64,000 nt of DNA. Source: Gemmobacter aquaticus. Lineage in GTDB: Bacteria > Pseudomonadota > Alphaproteobacteria > Rhodobacterales > Rhodobacteraceae. Below the pieces are notes generated by a model. The model was not told the DNA's origin and made no database searches. It saw only the letters and a list, made by a program, of their open reading frames with translations. The number at the start of each line of letters is the position of its first letter. Positions within the stretch are counted from its first letter, which is position 1. A program made the translations under genes and the position numbers. The DNA is taken from positions 1 through 64,000 of the forward strand of contig NZ_VOAK01000023.1 of assembly GCF_007859075.1 (NCBI RefSeq), in the 5' to 3' direction. Shown piece after piece: positions 38,033-46,759 of the stretch.

Positions 38033-39048
38033 TCTTCAATTCGGACAACGCAGCCCCCGTTCCACCCGCGGTTCTGGCGGCTCTGTCCAAGGCCAATCAT
38101 GGCGGCGCCCCTGGCTATGGGGCCGATGACCTGACGCAGGCCGTCGAGGCACTGATGCGTGAGGTGCTGCGCGCGCCGGATGCTGTTGTCCGGCTGGTCG
38201 CGACCGGCACGGCGGCGAATGCGCTGTCTCTTGCAGCCTTTTGCCCGCCCTGGGGCACGGTCTTTTGCCACGAGCATGCACATATTGCCGAGGATGAGTG
38301 CGGCGCGCCCGAGTTCTACACTCACGGCGCCCGCCTTTCGCTGATCCCCGGCGCGCACGGCCGGATCGACGCATCGGCACTTGCGCGGGCCATCGAGGCC
38401 AGCGGGGCGAGCGTACACAACCAGCAACGCGGCATGCTCTCGCTGACCAACGTGACCGAGGCGGGGACTGTCTATTCCGCCGCGCAGACCGCAGCGCTGG
38501 TCGATCTGGCCCGCGCGGGCGGCATGCCCGTTCATCTGGATGGCGCGCGTTTTGCCAATGCGGTTGCCGCCACCGGCACACATCCGGCAGAGCTGACATG
38601 GCGCGCAGGGGTCGATGTGCTGTCCTTCGGCGGCACGAAGAACGGCCTGATGGGGGTCGAGGCGGTTGTCCTCTTTGATCCTGAGCGCGCATGGGAGTTC
38701 GACCTGCGCCGCAAGCGGGGTGGACATCTTCTGTCCAAGGGGCGGTATCTGGCAGCACAGATGCTTGCCATGCTCGAAGACAACCGCTGGCTCGACTGGG
38801 CAGCGCATGCCAACGGAATGGCCGCGCGTCTGGTCCATGGCCTGTCAGCACGCGGGATTGCGCTTGCCCATCCGGTCGAGGCCAACATCCTCTTTCCGCA
38901 TTGGCCTCAGGGCACCTCTGCCCGGCTGCGTGCTGCCGGTGCAACCTTCCACGACATGCCCGCCCCCGAGGGATTTGAGGGTGCGCGTCTGGTAACAAGC
39001 TGGGCCACCACCGAGGCCGAGGTCGAAGCGCTGCTGCACCTGCTGTGA
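38029..39048 (+). CDS. ltaE: Low-specificity L-threonine aldolase-type beta-eliminating lyase
   Basis: A 339-residue PLP enzyme of the threonine aldolase family, which cleaves L-threonine or allo-threonine to glycine and acetaldehyde. Visible: MIFNSDNAAPVPPAV start, the cofactor loop VATGTAANALSL, CHEHAHIAEDECG, the PLP aspartate in VHLDGARFANA, and the catalytic lysine in SFGGTKNGLMG near residue 203. It overlaps the upstream gene by 4 bases. Substrate range (threonine versus phenylserine-like) is not deducible. Confidence 0.9.
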   Translation: MIFNSDNAAPVPPAVLAALSKANHGGAPGYGADDLTQAVEALMREVLRAPDAVVRLVATGTAANALSLAAFCPPWGTVFCHEHAHIAEDECGAPEFYTHGARLSLIPGAHGRIDASALARAIEASGASVHNQQRGMLSLTNVTEAGTVYSAAQTAALVDLARAGGMPVHLDGARFANAVAATGTHPAELTWRAGVDVLSFGGTKNGLMGVEAVVLFDPERAWEFDLRRKRGGHLLSKGRYLAAQMLAMLEDNRWLDWAAHANGMAARLVHGLSARGIALAHPVEANILFPHWPQGTSARLRAAGATFHDMPAPEGFEGARLVTSWATTEAEVEALLHLL

Positions 39049-39164
39049 CCAGACGCTGCGCATACACATTCGCGTGACAAGTGCCTGGCCGGGCCAAGCT
39101 GGATATCGCGACGGTGATCTTCGCCCCTATAGTCGGGGTGTTTTTCCCAGCCCGGAGCCAGAGC

Positions 39165-39599
39165 ATGAAGACCATTTCCAGACTCGCCATGATCCTTGTG
39201 ACCGTTACCGCGACTGCCGCCTTTGCCAAGGAAGAGCCAAAAGACCCCACCGTGAAGGCACGGACCGATCTGATGAAGACCGTGGGACAGAACATGAAGG
39301 TTCTGGGCGACATGGCCGGTGAGAAGGCCGCATTCGACGCGGCCGCAGCCACTGCCGCGAAGGATGCGCTTGCCGCCGCCTTTGCCGAAGTTCCTGCCAA
39401 GTTTGAACCACAGGCCACCGATCCGGCATCCGAGGCAAAGCCCGAGATCTGGACGAACTGGGATGACTTTGTGTCCAAGGCGTCGAAAGCACAGGAAGCT
39501 GCAGCCGCAATTGACGCCAGCTCGCTTCCGACATTGCAGGCCGGAATCGGGGTCGCAGGCGGCACCTGCAAGGCCTGCCACACCGACTATCGCATGTAA
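39165..39599 (+). CDS. Cytochrome c' -like class II c-type cytochrome
   Basis: A 144-residue exported protein: signal peptide MKTISRLAMILVTVTATAAFA, then a helical body with TDLMKTVGQNMKVLGDMAG. The single heme-binding CxxCH sits at the extreme C-terminus (CKACHTDYRM), the class II arrangement of cytochrome c' and c-556. The heme-ligand methionine of c-556 could be Met near the mature N-terminus. Such proteins bind NO or transfer electrons in the periplasm. The ATG at 39165 gives a clean signal peptide. A terminator follows. Confidence 0.88.
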   Translation: MKTISRLAMILVTVTATAAFAKEEPKDPTVKARTDLMKTVGQNMKVLGDMAGEKAAFDAAAATAAKDALAAAFAEVPAKFEPQATDPASEAKPEIWTNWDDFVSKASKAQEAAAAIDASSLPTLQAGIGVAGGTCKACHTDYRM

Positions 39600-39610
39600 T
39601 CAGACGAACT

Positions 39611-39639
39611 CCGGCCCCTGCACGTATTGCGGGGGCCGG
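39611..39639. terminator. Hairpin between the cytochrome c' and I78 lipoprotein genes
   Basis: Arms CCGGCCCC and GGGGCCGG around a 13-base loop, followed on the plus strand by GTTTGCC. It lies between two convergent genes. Confidence 0.65.
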
Positions 39640-39647
39640 GTTTGCCG

Positions 39648-39929
39648 TCAGCCGCAGAAGACGCGCGTAATGATCCCGACCGAGTCGGTTTCAAGGTTGA
39701 TCCGCTCGGGGTTGAAGTCCATCGTGACCGCCTGATTAGGCCCGATCACGCGGACCGGTCCGGTGAAGGACTTCTCGGTCAGCACTTCGCGGCTTTGGCC
39801 GATCAGGCCCTGCTGGGCCGAAGCGCCACATTGATCTTCTTCCGCTGCCACGACCGCTGGCTCGGAGACGCAGGCAGCAAGTGCCAACAGGGCTACACAG
39901 CCTGCGGTGAACGAATAGGTCCTTGTCAT
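39648..39929 (-). CDS. Peptidase inhibitor I78-family lipoprotein (copy 1)
   Basis: A 93-residue lipoprotein with lipobox LALAAC near residue 20. The mature part matches the I78 inhibitor family: CGASAQQGLIGQ near 35, TGPVRVIGPNQAVTMDFNPERINLE near 57 and the terminal RVFCG with a second cysteine likely disulfide-bonded to the first. I78 members inhibit serine proteases; targets here are unknown. Two ATGs are adjacent; the second (39929) has the better spacing from GGAGG. It is the last of three related genes on this strand. Confidence 0.85.
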   Translation of the reverse strand: MTRTYSFTAGCVALLALAACVSEPAVVAAEEDQCGASAQQGLIGQSREVLTEKSFTGPVRVIGPNQAVTMDFNPERINLETDSVGIITRVFCG

Positions 39930-39955
39930 CATAGCCTCCGTAAAGGTGCGGCAGA

Positions 39956-40234
39956 TCAGCCGCAGTGAAATCCGGTGATGGTCCCGGCTGCATCGACATC
40001 GACGTTCAGACGGCTTGGGCTGAAATCCTCGGTCACCGGGGTGCCCGGTCTGAGAATGCGGATGGTCGAGGGCAGGTATTGCTCGTCGAGCGCGGCGACC
40101 GGTTGCCCGACCCAGCCGGCCAATCTCCCGGCACCGCAGCCCTGTGGGGCGCCATGGTCTGGCTCGTCGACACGCGGTGCTGCGCATCCAGCCAGAATGA
40201 CCGCGATCCCCGAAAACGCGATTGTCCGTCTCAT
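39956..40234 (-). CDS. Peptidase inhibitor I78-family lipoprotein (copy 2)
   Basis: A 92-residue lipoprotein: signal MRRTIAFSGIAVILAGC with the cysteine at residue 17. The mature body QGCGAGRLAGWVGQPVAALD, IRILRPGTPVTEDFSPSRLNVDV and terminal GFHCG align with copy 1. It is a paralogue of the flanking genes, 26 bases before copy 1. Anchored in the outer or inner membrane facing the periplasm, it could protect the envelope from proteases. Confidence 0.82.
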   Translation of the reverse strand: MRRTIAFSGIAVILAGCAAPRVDEPDHGAPQGCGAGRLAGWVGQPVAALDEQYLPSTIRILRPGTPVTEDFSPSRLNVDVDAAGTITGFHCG

Positions 40235-40268
40235 GCCTCACCTGTCCACTGTTAGCCAGCATGTAAAA

Positions 40269-40297
40269 CACCCCCGCCCTTGGCAAGGGCAGGGGTG
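40269..40297 (-). terminator. Strong terminator after the third I78-like gene
   Basis: On the minus strand CACCCCTGCCCTTG pairs with CAAGGGCGGGGGTG (one mismatch, one-base loop), followed by TTTTAC. It follows the stop of the 118-residue lipoprotein gene and separates it from copies 1 and 2. Confidence 0.85.
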
Positions 40298-40322
40298 GCA
40301 ACCGACTGCATGCAGGCGGTTT

Positions 40323-40679
40323 TCAGCCGCAGCTGATACGGACGATTCGGCCCGTCGCATCCGTGTAGAAGTTCACCCGGAACGAGTTGTACTCTTCCTG
40401 GCTCACGATCCCGCCCATCGTCACCATCCGCGTCGGACGATCGGTGATGGCCGCCGCCATGACTGCCGCCTCTGTCTGACCCATCAGGTACTGGTAGTCC
40501 GCCGCGTGGCAGGTGTCGGGCTCGCGTTCATTCAGGCCCGGTGTCAGATCGACCGGCAAACCGGTCACCGGGTCAATCCCCGGAGGGGCGGCCGGTACCA
40601 CCGTTTCAGGCTCGGGCGCGGCGCAGGCCACGAGCAGCAGCGTCAAAGAAAGTGCCGCGAATTTCGCAAGTCTGTTCAT
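40323..40679 (-). CDS. I78-like lipoprotein (copy 3, diverged)
   Basis: A 118-residue lipoprotein with lipobox LLLVAC near residue 18 and a proline-rich linker (PETVVPAAPPGIDPVTGLPV). The C-terminal domain resembles the I78 fold: CHAADYQYLMGQTEAAVMAA, then TRMVTMGGIVSQEEYNSFRVNFYTD-type strands ending RIVRISCG. It keeps the paired cysteines and GQ motif of copies 1 and 2 but is more distant. The start at 40679 is chosen for the signal peptide; the ribosome site is weak. Divergent from frmA. Confidence 0.75.
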   Translation of the reverse strand: MNRLAKFAALSLTLLLVACAAPEPETVVPAAPPGIDPVTGLPVDLTPGLNEREPDTCHAADYQYLMGQTEAAVMAAAITDRPTRMVTMGGIVSQEEYNSFRVNFYTDATGRIVRISCG

Positions 40680-40753
40680 ACGTGTCGTTTTCCCGCGTTG
40701 CGTTCCGCGACTCTTTGGCACAACTTGGCGCAAATTGACAGAGGGAGGTACCC

Positions 40754-41884
<1,131 letters not shown>

Positions 41885-41894
41885 GAGCTGGCAC

Positions 41895-41950
41895 CGGGGG
41901 CGCTTCGCCCCCCGGACCCCCAGAGGATTTTTTTCAAAGGAAAGAGGGCC
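41895..41950 (+). repeat. Extragenic GC-hairpin/GAGGATTT element (copy 2)
   Basis: GGGGGCGCTTCGCCCCCC hairpin, then GGACCCCCAGAGGATTTTTTTCAAAGGAAAG. Located 11 bases after frmA, where it likely also terminates transcription. Confidence 0.78.
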
Positions 41951-41995
41951 TGGCCGCCCGCAGGTGGCCCGGCCCCGGCAAAGTAACGACCCATT

Positions 41996-42466
41996 ATGGC
42001 CTCGACCCCCGGACTGAAACATCTTGCCGCGCTGAAGATCGTGTTCGCGCTGCATCCCTATGACTATGATCCGTCCGCCGATGCCATCGGGCTCGCGGCG
42101 GCAAAGGCTCTGGGAATCCTGCCAGCATCCATGCTGAAAACCCTGATGGTCGAGGTCGATGGAAAGCCCGGCTGCTGCGTGCTGCCGTCCGATCGCCAAC
42201 TCTCCATGAAGAAGGTGGCCGCTGCCTTTGGCGGCAAGCAGGCCGAGATGATGCTGCCTGCAAAGGCCGAGCGGCTGACCGGATACCGTGTGGGCGGCAT
42301 TTCTCCCTTTGGGCAGAAGAGGGCCAGCCCGACCGTGATCGAAGTGCAGGCCTGTGGGCTGGACCGGGTCTGGATCAATGCGGGCCAGCGCGGGCTGCTG
42401 GTTTCGATGACCCCGGCCGATGCTTTGCGGGCGTCAGACGCCAAGGCCGCCGAGCTGATCGCCTGA
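41996..42466 (+). CDS. ybaK: Cys-tRNA(Pro) deacylase, YbaK type
   Basis: A 156-residue YbaK/EbsC-family trans-editing enzyme that hydrolyses cysteine mischarged on tRNA-Pro. Family motifs include KTLMVEVDGKPGCCVLPSD near residue 50, the LSMKKVAAAFG segment with the conserved lysine, and GGISPFGQK near 100. It acts in the cytoplasm alongside ProRS. Co-oriented with, and 75 bases before, the NYN-domain gene. Confidence 0.92.
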   Translation: MASTPGLKHLAALKIVFALHPYDYDPSADAIGLAAAKALGILPASMLKTLMVEVDGKPGCCVLPSDRQLSMKKVAAAFGGKQAEMMLPAKAERLTGYRVGGISPFGQKRASPTVIEVQACGLDRVWINAGQRGLLVSMTPADALRASDAKAAELIA

Positions 42467-42541
42467 CCGCGCGGACGGAAAGAGCTTTCCCTTGTGTCAG
42501 GAAGCTGTGACAATGCAGCCAAGAACAACAAGAGGACAGCC

Positions 42542-43297
42542 ATGCCCGAAGCCCGCGCCCCCCGCCTATGTGTGCTGATCGACGCCGACAACGTGCCATC
42601 CGGCTATGCCGAGGCGATCTTTGAAGAGATCGCGGGGCTGGGCGAGGCCAGCGTGCGGCGCATCTATGGTGACTGGTCTGCGCAGCGTCTTGGGGGCTGG
42701 GCCAAGAAGGTTGCAGCACTTGGCATGGTTGCCGACCAACAGTTTTCCAATACCAAGGGCAAGAATGCCTCCGACATCGGTCTGGTGATCGCGGCGATGG
42801 ACTTTCTGCATTCCGGGCTGTTCGACGGCTTCGTGCTGGTCAGTTCCGACAGCGATTTTACCCGCCTTGCCGCGCGCATCCGCGAACAGGGGCTCGATGT
42901 CTATGGCATCGGCGAGAAGAAGACGCCGGAGGCCTTCCGCATGGCCTGCAAACGCTTCATCTATGTCGAGAACCTGTCGGCGGATGAGCCGGAAGAGGTG
43001 GTGGCACAACCCGCCCGTGCGGGGCAGTTGGCAGAGCCAAAGCCCATGACGCGGCGCGAGAAAGAGCCACCACAAAAGGCGATCCCGCTGATTGTTGCGG
43101 CAATGCGGGCCATCGATCCGGATGGCGAATGGTATTCTCTAGGCCAGATCGGCCAGTACATCACGCAGGCGAACCCGGACTTCGATACCCGCACCTATGG
43201 CAGCGCCAAGCTTTCGGACCTGGTGCGCAAGATCTCCAGCCGATTCGAGGTCAAGCCCGGCCCCGGCGGGCAGTTGCTGGCGCGCGATCTGTCCTGA
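42542..43297 (+). CDS. NYN-domain protein with C-terminal OST-HTH/LOTUS domain
   Basis: A 251-residue two-domain protein. Residues 8-145 form a NYN (PIN-like nuclease) domain, with acidic residues in CVLIDADNVPSGY, KNASDIGLVIAAMDFL and VLVSSDSDFTRLAARI. Residues 180-250 resemble an OST-HTH/LOTUS RNA-binding domain (IPLIVAAMRAI...YSLGQIGQYITQANPDFD..TYGSAKLSDLVRKI). This pairing is known in bacteria and in eukaryotic Limkain/MARF1 relatives and suggests RNA recognition and cleavage. The acidic catalytic set appears intact. The ATG at 42542 is chosen at the domain boundary; a longer frame adds 16 residues. Confidence 0.88.
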   Translation: MPEARAPRLCVLIDADNVPSGYAEAIFEEIAGLGEASVRRIYGDWSAQRLGGWAKKVAALGMVADQQFSNTKGKNASDIGLVIAAMDFLHSGLFDGFVLVSSDSDFTRLAARIREQGLDVYGIGEKKTPEAFRMACKRFIYVENLSADEPEEVVAQPARAGQLAEPKPMTRREKEPPQKAIPLIVAAMRAIDPDGEWYSLGQIGQYITQANPDFDTRTYGSAKLSDLVRKISSRFEVKPGPGGQLLARDLS

Positions 43298-43310
43298 CCT
43301 TCGGAACAGC

Positions 43311-43338
43311 TTGCCAATACGCGGCAGTCGCCTATATT
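43311..43338 (+). promoter_or_regulatory. mbfA promoter
   Basis: TTGCCA (43311-43316) and TATATT (43333-43338) are separated by 16 bases. The -10 element overlaps the Irr-type palindrome that begins at 43336. Confidence 0.65.
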
Positions 43339-43352
43339 AGAATTATTCTAAT
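43336..43352. promoter_or_regulatory. Irr-type iron control element before mbfA
   Basis: ATTAGAAT-T-ATTCTAAT, a perfect 17-bp palindrome matching the TTAGAAnnnTTCTAA Irr box of alphaproteobacteria. It overlaps the -10 element and lies 11 bases before the mbfA ATG, fitting repression when iron is low. Confidence 0.88.
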
Positions 43353-43363
43353 TTGGTGAAGCC

Positions 43364-44341
43364 ATGCTTTCTGCCCTGTCGCATCGTCGCAAGTTCGCGG
43401 ACCTGTCCGAGCAAGAGATCCTTGCCCTCGCCATCGCGTCCGAGGAAGACGACGCCAGTATCTATCGCACCTATGCGCAGCGCCTGCGCGCCGACTATCC
43501 AGCCACCGCCGCTGTCTTTGACGGCATGGCGCTGGAAGAGGACAGCCACCGCCAGAGCCTGATCGCGCTGCACCGCGCGCGGTTTGGCGAGGTGATCCCG
43601 CTGATCCGGCGCGAGCATGTCGCGGGCTTTCAGGCACGCCGCCCGGTCTGGCTGATGCCGGACCTGAGCCTTTCGGCCATCCGGGCCGAGGCCGCCGCAA
43701 TGGAAGCGCAGGCGGGTGCCTTCTATCTGAAGGCGGCGCAGGCCACGCAGGATGCCGCCACGCGCAAACTTCTGGGCGATCTGGCTGCAGCCGAGGCGGG
43801 TCATGAACAAGCTGCCGAGCGGCTTGAGCAGGTTCATCTCGATGCCGACAGCCGCAGCGCCGAGGATGCGGCGGCGCATCGGCAGTTCGTGCTGACATGG
43901 GTGCAGCCGGGGCTTGCGGGCTTGATGGATGGCTCTGTCTCGACGCTGGCGCCGATCTTTGCCACCGCCTTTGCGACGCAGGACACCTGGACCACCTTTC
44001 TGGTGGGCCTTGCAGCATCTGTCGGCGCGGGCATCTCCATGGGCTTTACCGAGGCTGCGCATGACGATGGCGTACTGTCGGGTCGGGGCTCTCCGGTCAA
44101 ACGCGGCTTCGCATCCGGCGTGATGACGACACTCGGCGGCCTGGGTCACGCCCTCCCCTACCTCATCGCCGATTTCTGGACGGCCACGGCTATCGCGGTG
44201 ATCGTGGTGTTCGTCGAACTTTGGGCGATTGTCTGGATCCAGAACCGCTACATGCAGACCCCCTTCTTCCGCGCGGTCTTTCAGGTGGTTCTGGGCGGTG
44301 CGCTGGTCTTTGCGGCAGGCGTGCTGATCGGCGGCGGTTAG
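43364..44341 (+). CDS. mbfA: Membrane-bound ferritin MbfA (erythrin-vacuolar iron transport fusion)
   Basis: A 325-residue fusion. Residues 10-150 are a ferritin-like/rubrerythrin four-helix domain with iron-ligand Glu and His residues (ASEEDDASIYR, MALEEDSHRQS, AEAGHEQAAERL). Residues 165-325 are a VIT1/CCC1-type membrane domain (GLMDGSVSTLAPIFA, VGLAASVGAGISMGFTEAA). MbfA of Agrobacterium and Bradyrhizobium exports iron, protects against iron and peroxide, and is repressed by Irr. The Irr box here fits that control. Confidence 0.93.
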   Translation: MLSALSHRRKFADLSEQEILALAIASEEDDASIYRTYAQRLRADYPATAAVFDGMALEEDSHRQSLIALHRARFGEVIPLIRREHVAGFQARRPVWLMPDLSLSAIRAEAAAMEAQAGAFYLKAAQATQDAATRKLLGDLAAAEAGHEQAAERLEQVHLDADSRSAEDAAAHRQFVLTWVQPGLAGLMDGSVSTLAPIFATAFATQDTWTTFLVGLAASVGAGISMGFTEAAHDDGVLSGRGSPVKRGFASGVMTTLGGLGHALPYLIADFWTATAIAVIVVFVELWAIVWIQNRYMQTPFFRAVFQVVLGGALVFAAGVLIGGG

Positions 44342-44459
44342 ATTCCCCTCGCCCGCAGCAGTTGCGCCACGGCGGGCCGCCCATAGGGCCGCCGGGGCAT
44401 CGCATAGGGTTGCATCCGCCTTTGCGACGTGAAAGCCTGCGGACGACCACGGGGTGCGC

Positions 44460-45386
44460 ATGATCTCTATCCTTCTGAAAACGCTTCCCTTCTTTGCGCT
44501 GATCGGGGTCGGCTATCTGGCAGGTCGCAGCCGGATGTTTCCGCAAGAGGGCGTGGCCTGGCTTACGAAGTTCGTTTTCTACTTCGCGCTCTCGGCGATG
44601 CTGTTCCGGTTTGCCGCGAACCTGAGCCTGGCCGACATCTTCGATCCGACCTTCGTCATGGCCTATCTTTCGGCCTCGTTGGTTCTCTACCTTCTGGTGC
44701 TGGGCGTCGCCACGATCCGCGGGCGTGGCATCGAGGAGGCCGCGATGGAGGCGCAATGCGCGCAGTCCGGCAATACCGGTTTTCTCGGTGTGCCCATGCT
44801 GGTCGTCCTGCTCGGGCCAGCGGCGGCGGGGCCGGTCCTGATGGTGCTGACCGTGGATATGGTGGTGTTTTCATCGCTGTTCACCTTGATCATCACCGGC
44901 GCACGTGGCGGCGCACTTGGGCGGCATGCGCTGAGATCCTTGGCGATTGGCTGGCTGAAGAATCCGATGGTCGTGTCGATCGTGCTGGGCCTGATCTGGT
45001 CGGCCTGGGCCTTGCCGGTGCCGGGGCCGGTGAACGAGTTCCTCTCGCTTTTGGGGGGCGCGGCAACGCCGGGTGCGCTTTTTGCCATTGGCGCCTCGCT
45101 CGCCGGGCGGGGGGCCGAGCGGTTGGGCGTGGCAAGCTGGCTGTCTTTCGCCAAGTTGATCCTGCATCCCCTGCTGGTCGCGATTGCGGCACTCTGGCTC
45201 TTTCCGGTGGAGCGCGAGGCCGCAGGCGTAATGATCGCTGCGGCAAGCCTTCCGGTTGCCGGCAATGTCTATATTCTGGCCCAGCATTACGGCGTGGCCC
45301 CGCAGCGGGTCTCTACAGCCATCCTGATTTCGACGGCCGCCAGCATCGTGACCGTCACCACCGTCATCGCCTGGATCAAGGGCTGA
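44460..45386 (+). CDS. AEC-family transporter
   Basis: A 308-residue polytopic protein of the auxin efflux carrier family: about ten hydrophobic segments, an N-terminal IGVGYLAGRSRMFPQEG, the central NTGFLGVPMLVVLLG motif near residue 103, and GALFAIGASLAGRG near 210. Members export or import small organic acids, including malonate, malate and auxin-like compounds. The ATG at 44460 is taken; a GTG at 44454 is an alternative. fghA follows after 9 bases, so the two are likely co-transcribed. The substrate is unknown; formate or a related acid is only a guess from context. Confidence 0.85.
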   Translation: MISILLKTLPFFALIGVGYLAGRSRMFPQEGVAWLTKFVFYFALSAMLFRFAANLSLADIFDPTFVMAYLSASLVLYLLVLGVATIRGRGIEEAAMEAQCAQSGNTGFLGVPMLVVLLGPAAAGPVLMVLTVDMVVFSSLFTLIITGARGGALGRHALRSLAIGWLKNPMVVSIVLGLIWSAWALPVPGPVNEFLSLLGGAATPGALFAIGASLAGRGAERLGVASWLSFAKLILHPLLVAIAALWLFPVEREAAGVMIAAASLPVAGNVYILAQHYGVAPQRVSTAILISTAASIVTVTTVIAWIKG

Positions 45387-45395
45387 GGAGGACTG

Positions 45396-46226
45396 ATGAA
45401 GACACTATCCGAGAACCGCTGCCACGGGGGCGTTCAGGGCGTTTACGCGCATGCCTCGCAGGTCTGCGGCTGCGACATGACCTTTGGCCTGTTCCTGCCC
45501 GAAGAGGCCGAGCGTGGTCCGGTTCCGCTGATCTGGTATCTTTCCGGGCTGACCTGCACGCATGAAAACGCAATGGTGAAGGCAGGCGCGCAGAAATGGG
45601 CGGCAGAGGCCGGCGTTGCGCTGGTGTTTCCCGATACCTCTCCGCGTGGCGCCCATATCGCCAACGACGACGCCTATGATCTGGGTCAGGGCGCGGGCTT
45701 TTACGTCAACGCGACCGAGGCACCCTGGGCGCCGCATTTCCGCATGTGGGACTATGTGACCGATGAGTTGCCCCGGCTTTTGTTCAACGCCTTCCCGCTT
45801 GCCGAGGAGCGGCAGTCGATCATGGGGCATTCGATGGGGGGCCATGGCGCGCTGACCATCGGAATGAGCTTTCCGGGGCGCTTCCGTTCGGTTTCGGCTT
45901 TTGCACCGATCGCCAACCCCATCGCAAGCGATTGGGGCCGCAAGCAGTTCACCGCCTATCTGGGCGCAGACGAGGCGAAATGGGCGGCCTATGACGCCAC
46001 ACTGCTGATGCGCAAGCGCGGCTTTGACGGGCCGATCCTGATCGATCAGGGCGCAAGCGACCAGTTCATCGAACTACTACGCCCCGAGGCACTGGCCGAG
46101 GCGATGGCCGCCCGACGTCAGGGCGGAATCCTGCGGATGCAGAAGGGCTATGACCACAGCTACTTCTTCGTCTCGACCTTTATCGAAGATCACATCGGCT
46201 TTCACGTCGCGGCGCTCTATGACTGA
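45396..46226 (+). CDS. fghA: S-formylglutathione hydrolase
   Basis: A 276-residue alpha/beta-hydrolase of the esterase D class. Signatures are [17 protein letters not shown] near residue 45, the nucleophile elbow [10 protein letters not shown] near 145, the aspartate in DQGASDQF near 220 and the histidine in [11 protein letters not shown] near 255. It hydrolyses S-formylglutathione to formate and glutathione, the step after FrmA. GAGGAGG precedes the ATG. Its end overlaps the next gene by 8 bases. Confidence 0.95.
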   Translation: MKTLSENRCHGGVQGVYAHASQVCGCDMTFGLFLPEEAERGPVPLIWYLSGLTCTHENAMVKAGAQKWAAEAGVALVFPDTSPRGAHIANDDAYDLGQGAGFYVNATEAPWAPHFRMWDYVTDELPRLLFNAFPLAEERQSIMGHSMGGHGALTIGMSFPGRFRSVSAFAPIANPIASDWGRKQFTAYLGADEAKWAAYDATLLMRKRGFDGPILIDQGASDQFIELLRPEALAEAMAARRQGGILRMQKGYDHSYFFVSTFIEDHIGFHVAALYD

Positions 46227-46680
46227 TCGCCGTCCGGTCATCTATGTCGATGCCGACGCCTGCCCGGTAAAGGCCGAGGCGGAAACCGTGGCAACGCGGC
46301 ACCGGATCGAGATGGTGCTGGTCTCGAACGGTGGCATCCGCCCTTCGGCCAACCCGCTGGTGCGCAGCGTGTTTGTCGCCGAAGGGCCGGATGAGGCCGA
46401 CAAGTGGATCGCGGCCAATGCGGGGCCGAGGGATGTTGTCATCACCTCGGACATCCCGCTCGCGGCGCGCTGTGTCGCCGCCGGCGCCCGCGTGGTCAAA
46501 CCCAACGGCGAAGCGTTGACGACCGCCAATATCGGCATGGTTCTGGCTACCCGAGACCTGATGCAGGACCTGCGCAGCGCCGATCCGTTCCGGCAGGGCG
46601 GCGGCAAGCCGTTCTCGCGCGCGGATCGCTCGCGCTTTCTCGACGCGTTGGATCGCGCGATACGGCAAGCCGGATCATAG
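46219..46680 (+). CDS. YaiI/YqxD (DUF188, UPF0178) family protein
   Basis: A 153-residue protein of the UPF0178 family, a PIN-like fold. The N-terminal [19 protein letters not shown] motif and the central [20 protein letters not shown] with [12 protein letters not shown] are diagnostic. The acidic residues suggest a nuclease, but no activity is established. The ATG at 46219 lies within the end of fghA, giving an 8-base overlap and probable coupling. Confidence 0.88.
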   Translation: MTDRRPVIYVDADACPVKAEAETVATRHRIEMVLVSNGGIRPSANPLVRSVFVAEGPDEADKWIAANAGPRDVVITSDIPLAARCVAAGARVVKPNGEALTTANIGMVLATRDLMQDLRSADPFRQGGGKPFSRADRSRFLDALDRAIRQAGS

Positions 46681-46759
46681 CAGAAAGACGACATTTTGTG
46701 TCGCTGCCCCGTGTCGCGGCCAAGACAGACGCGGCACGGTCCGCGCGGTATCACACGGC

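Noticed and set aside
44429..45565. 378-codon plus-strand frame overlapping the AEC transporter and fghA
   Set aside because: Out-of-frame shadow; the AEC and fghA frames carry clear family motifs and the shadow carries none.
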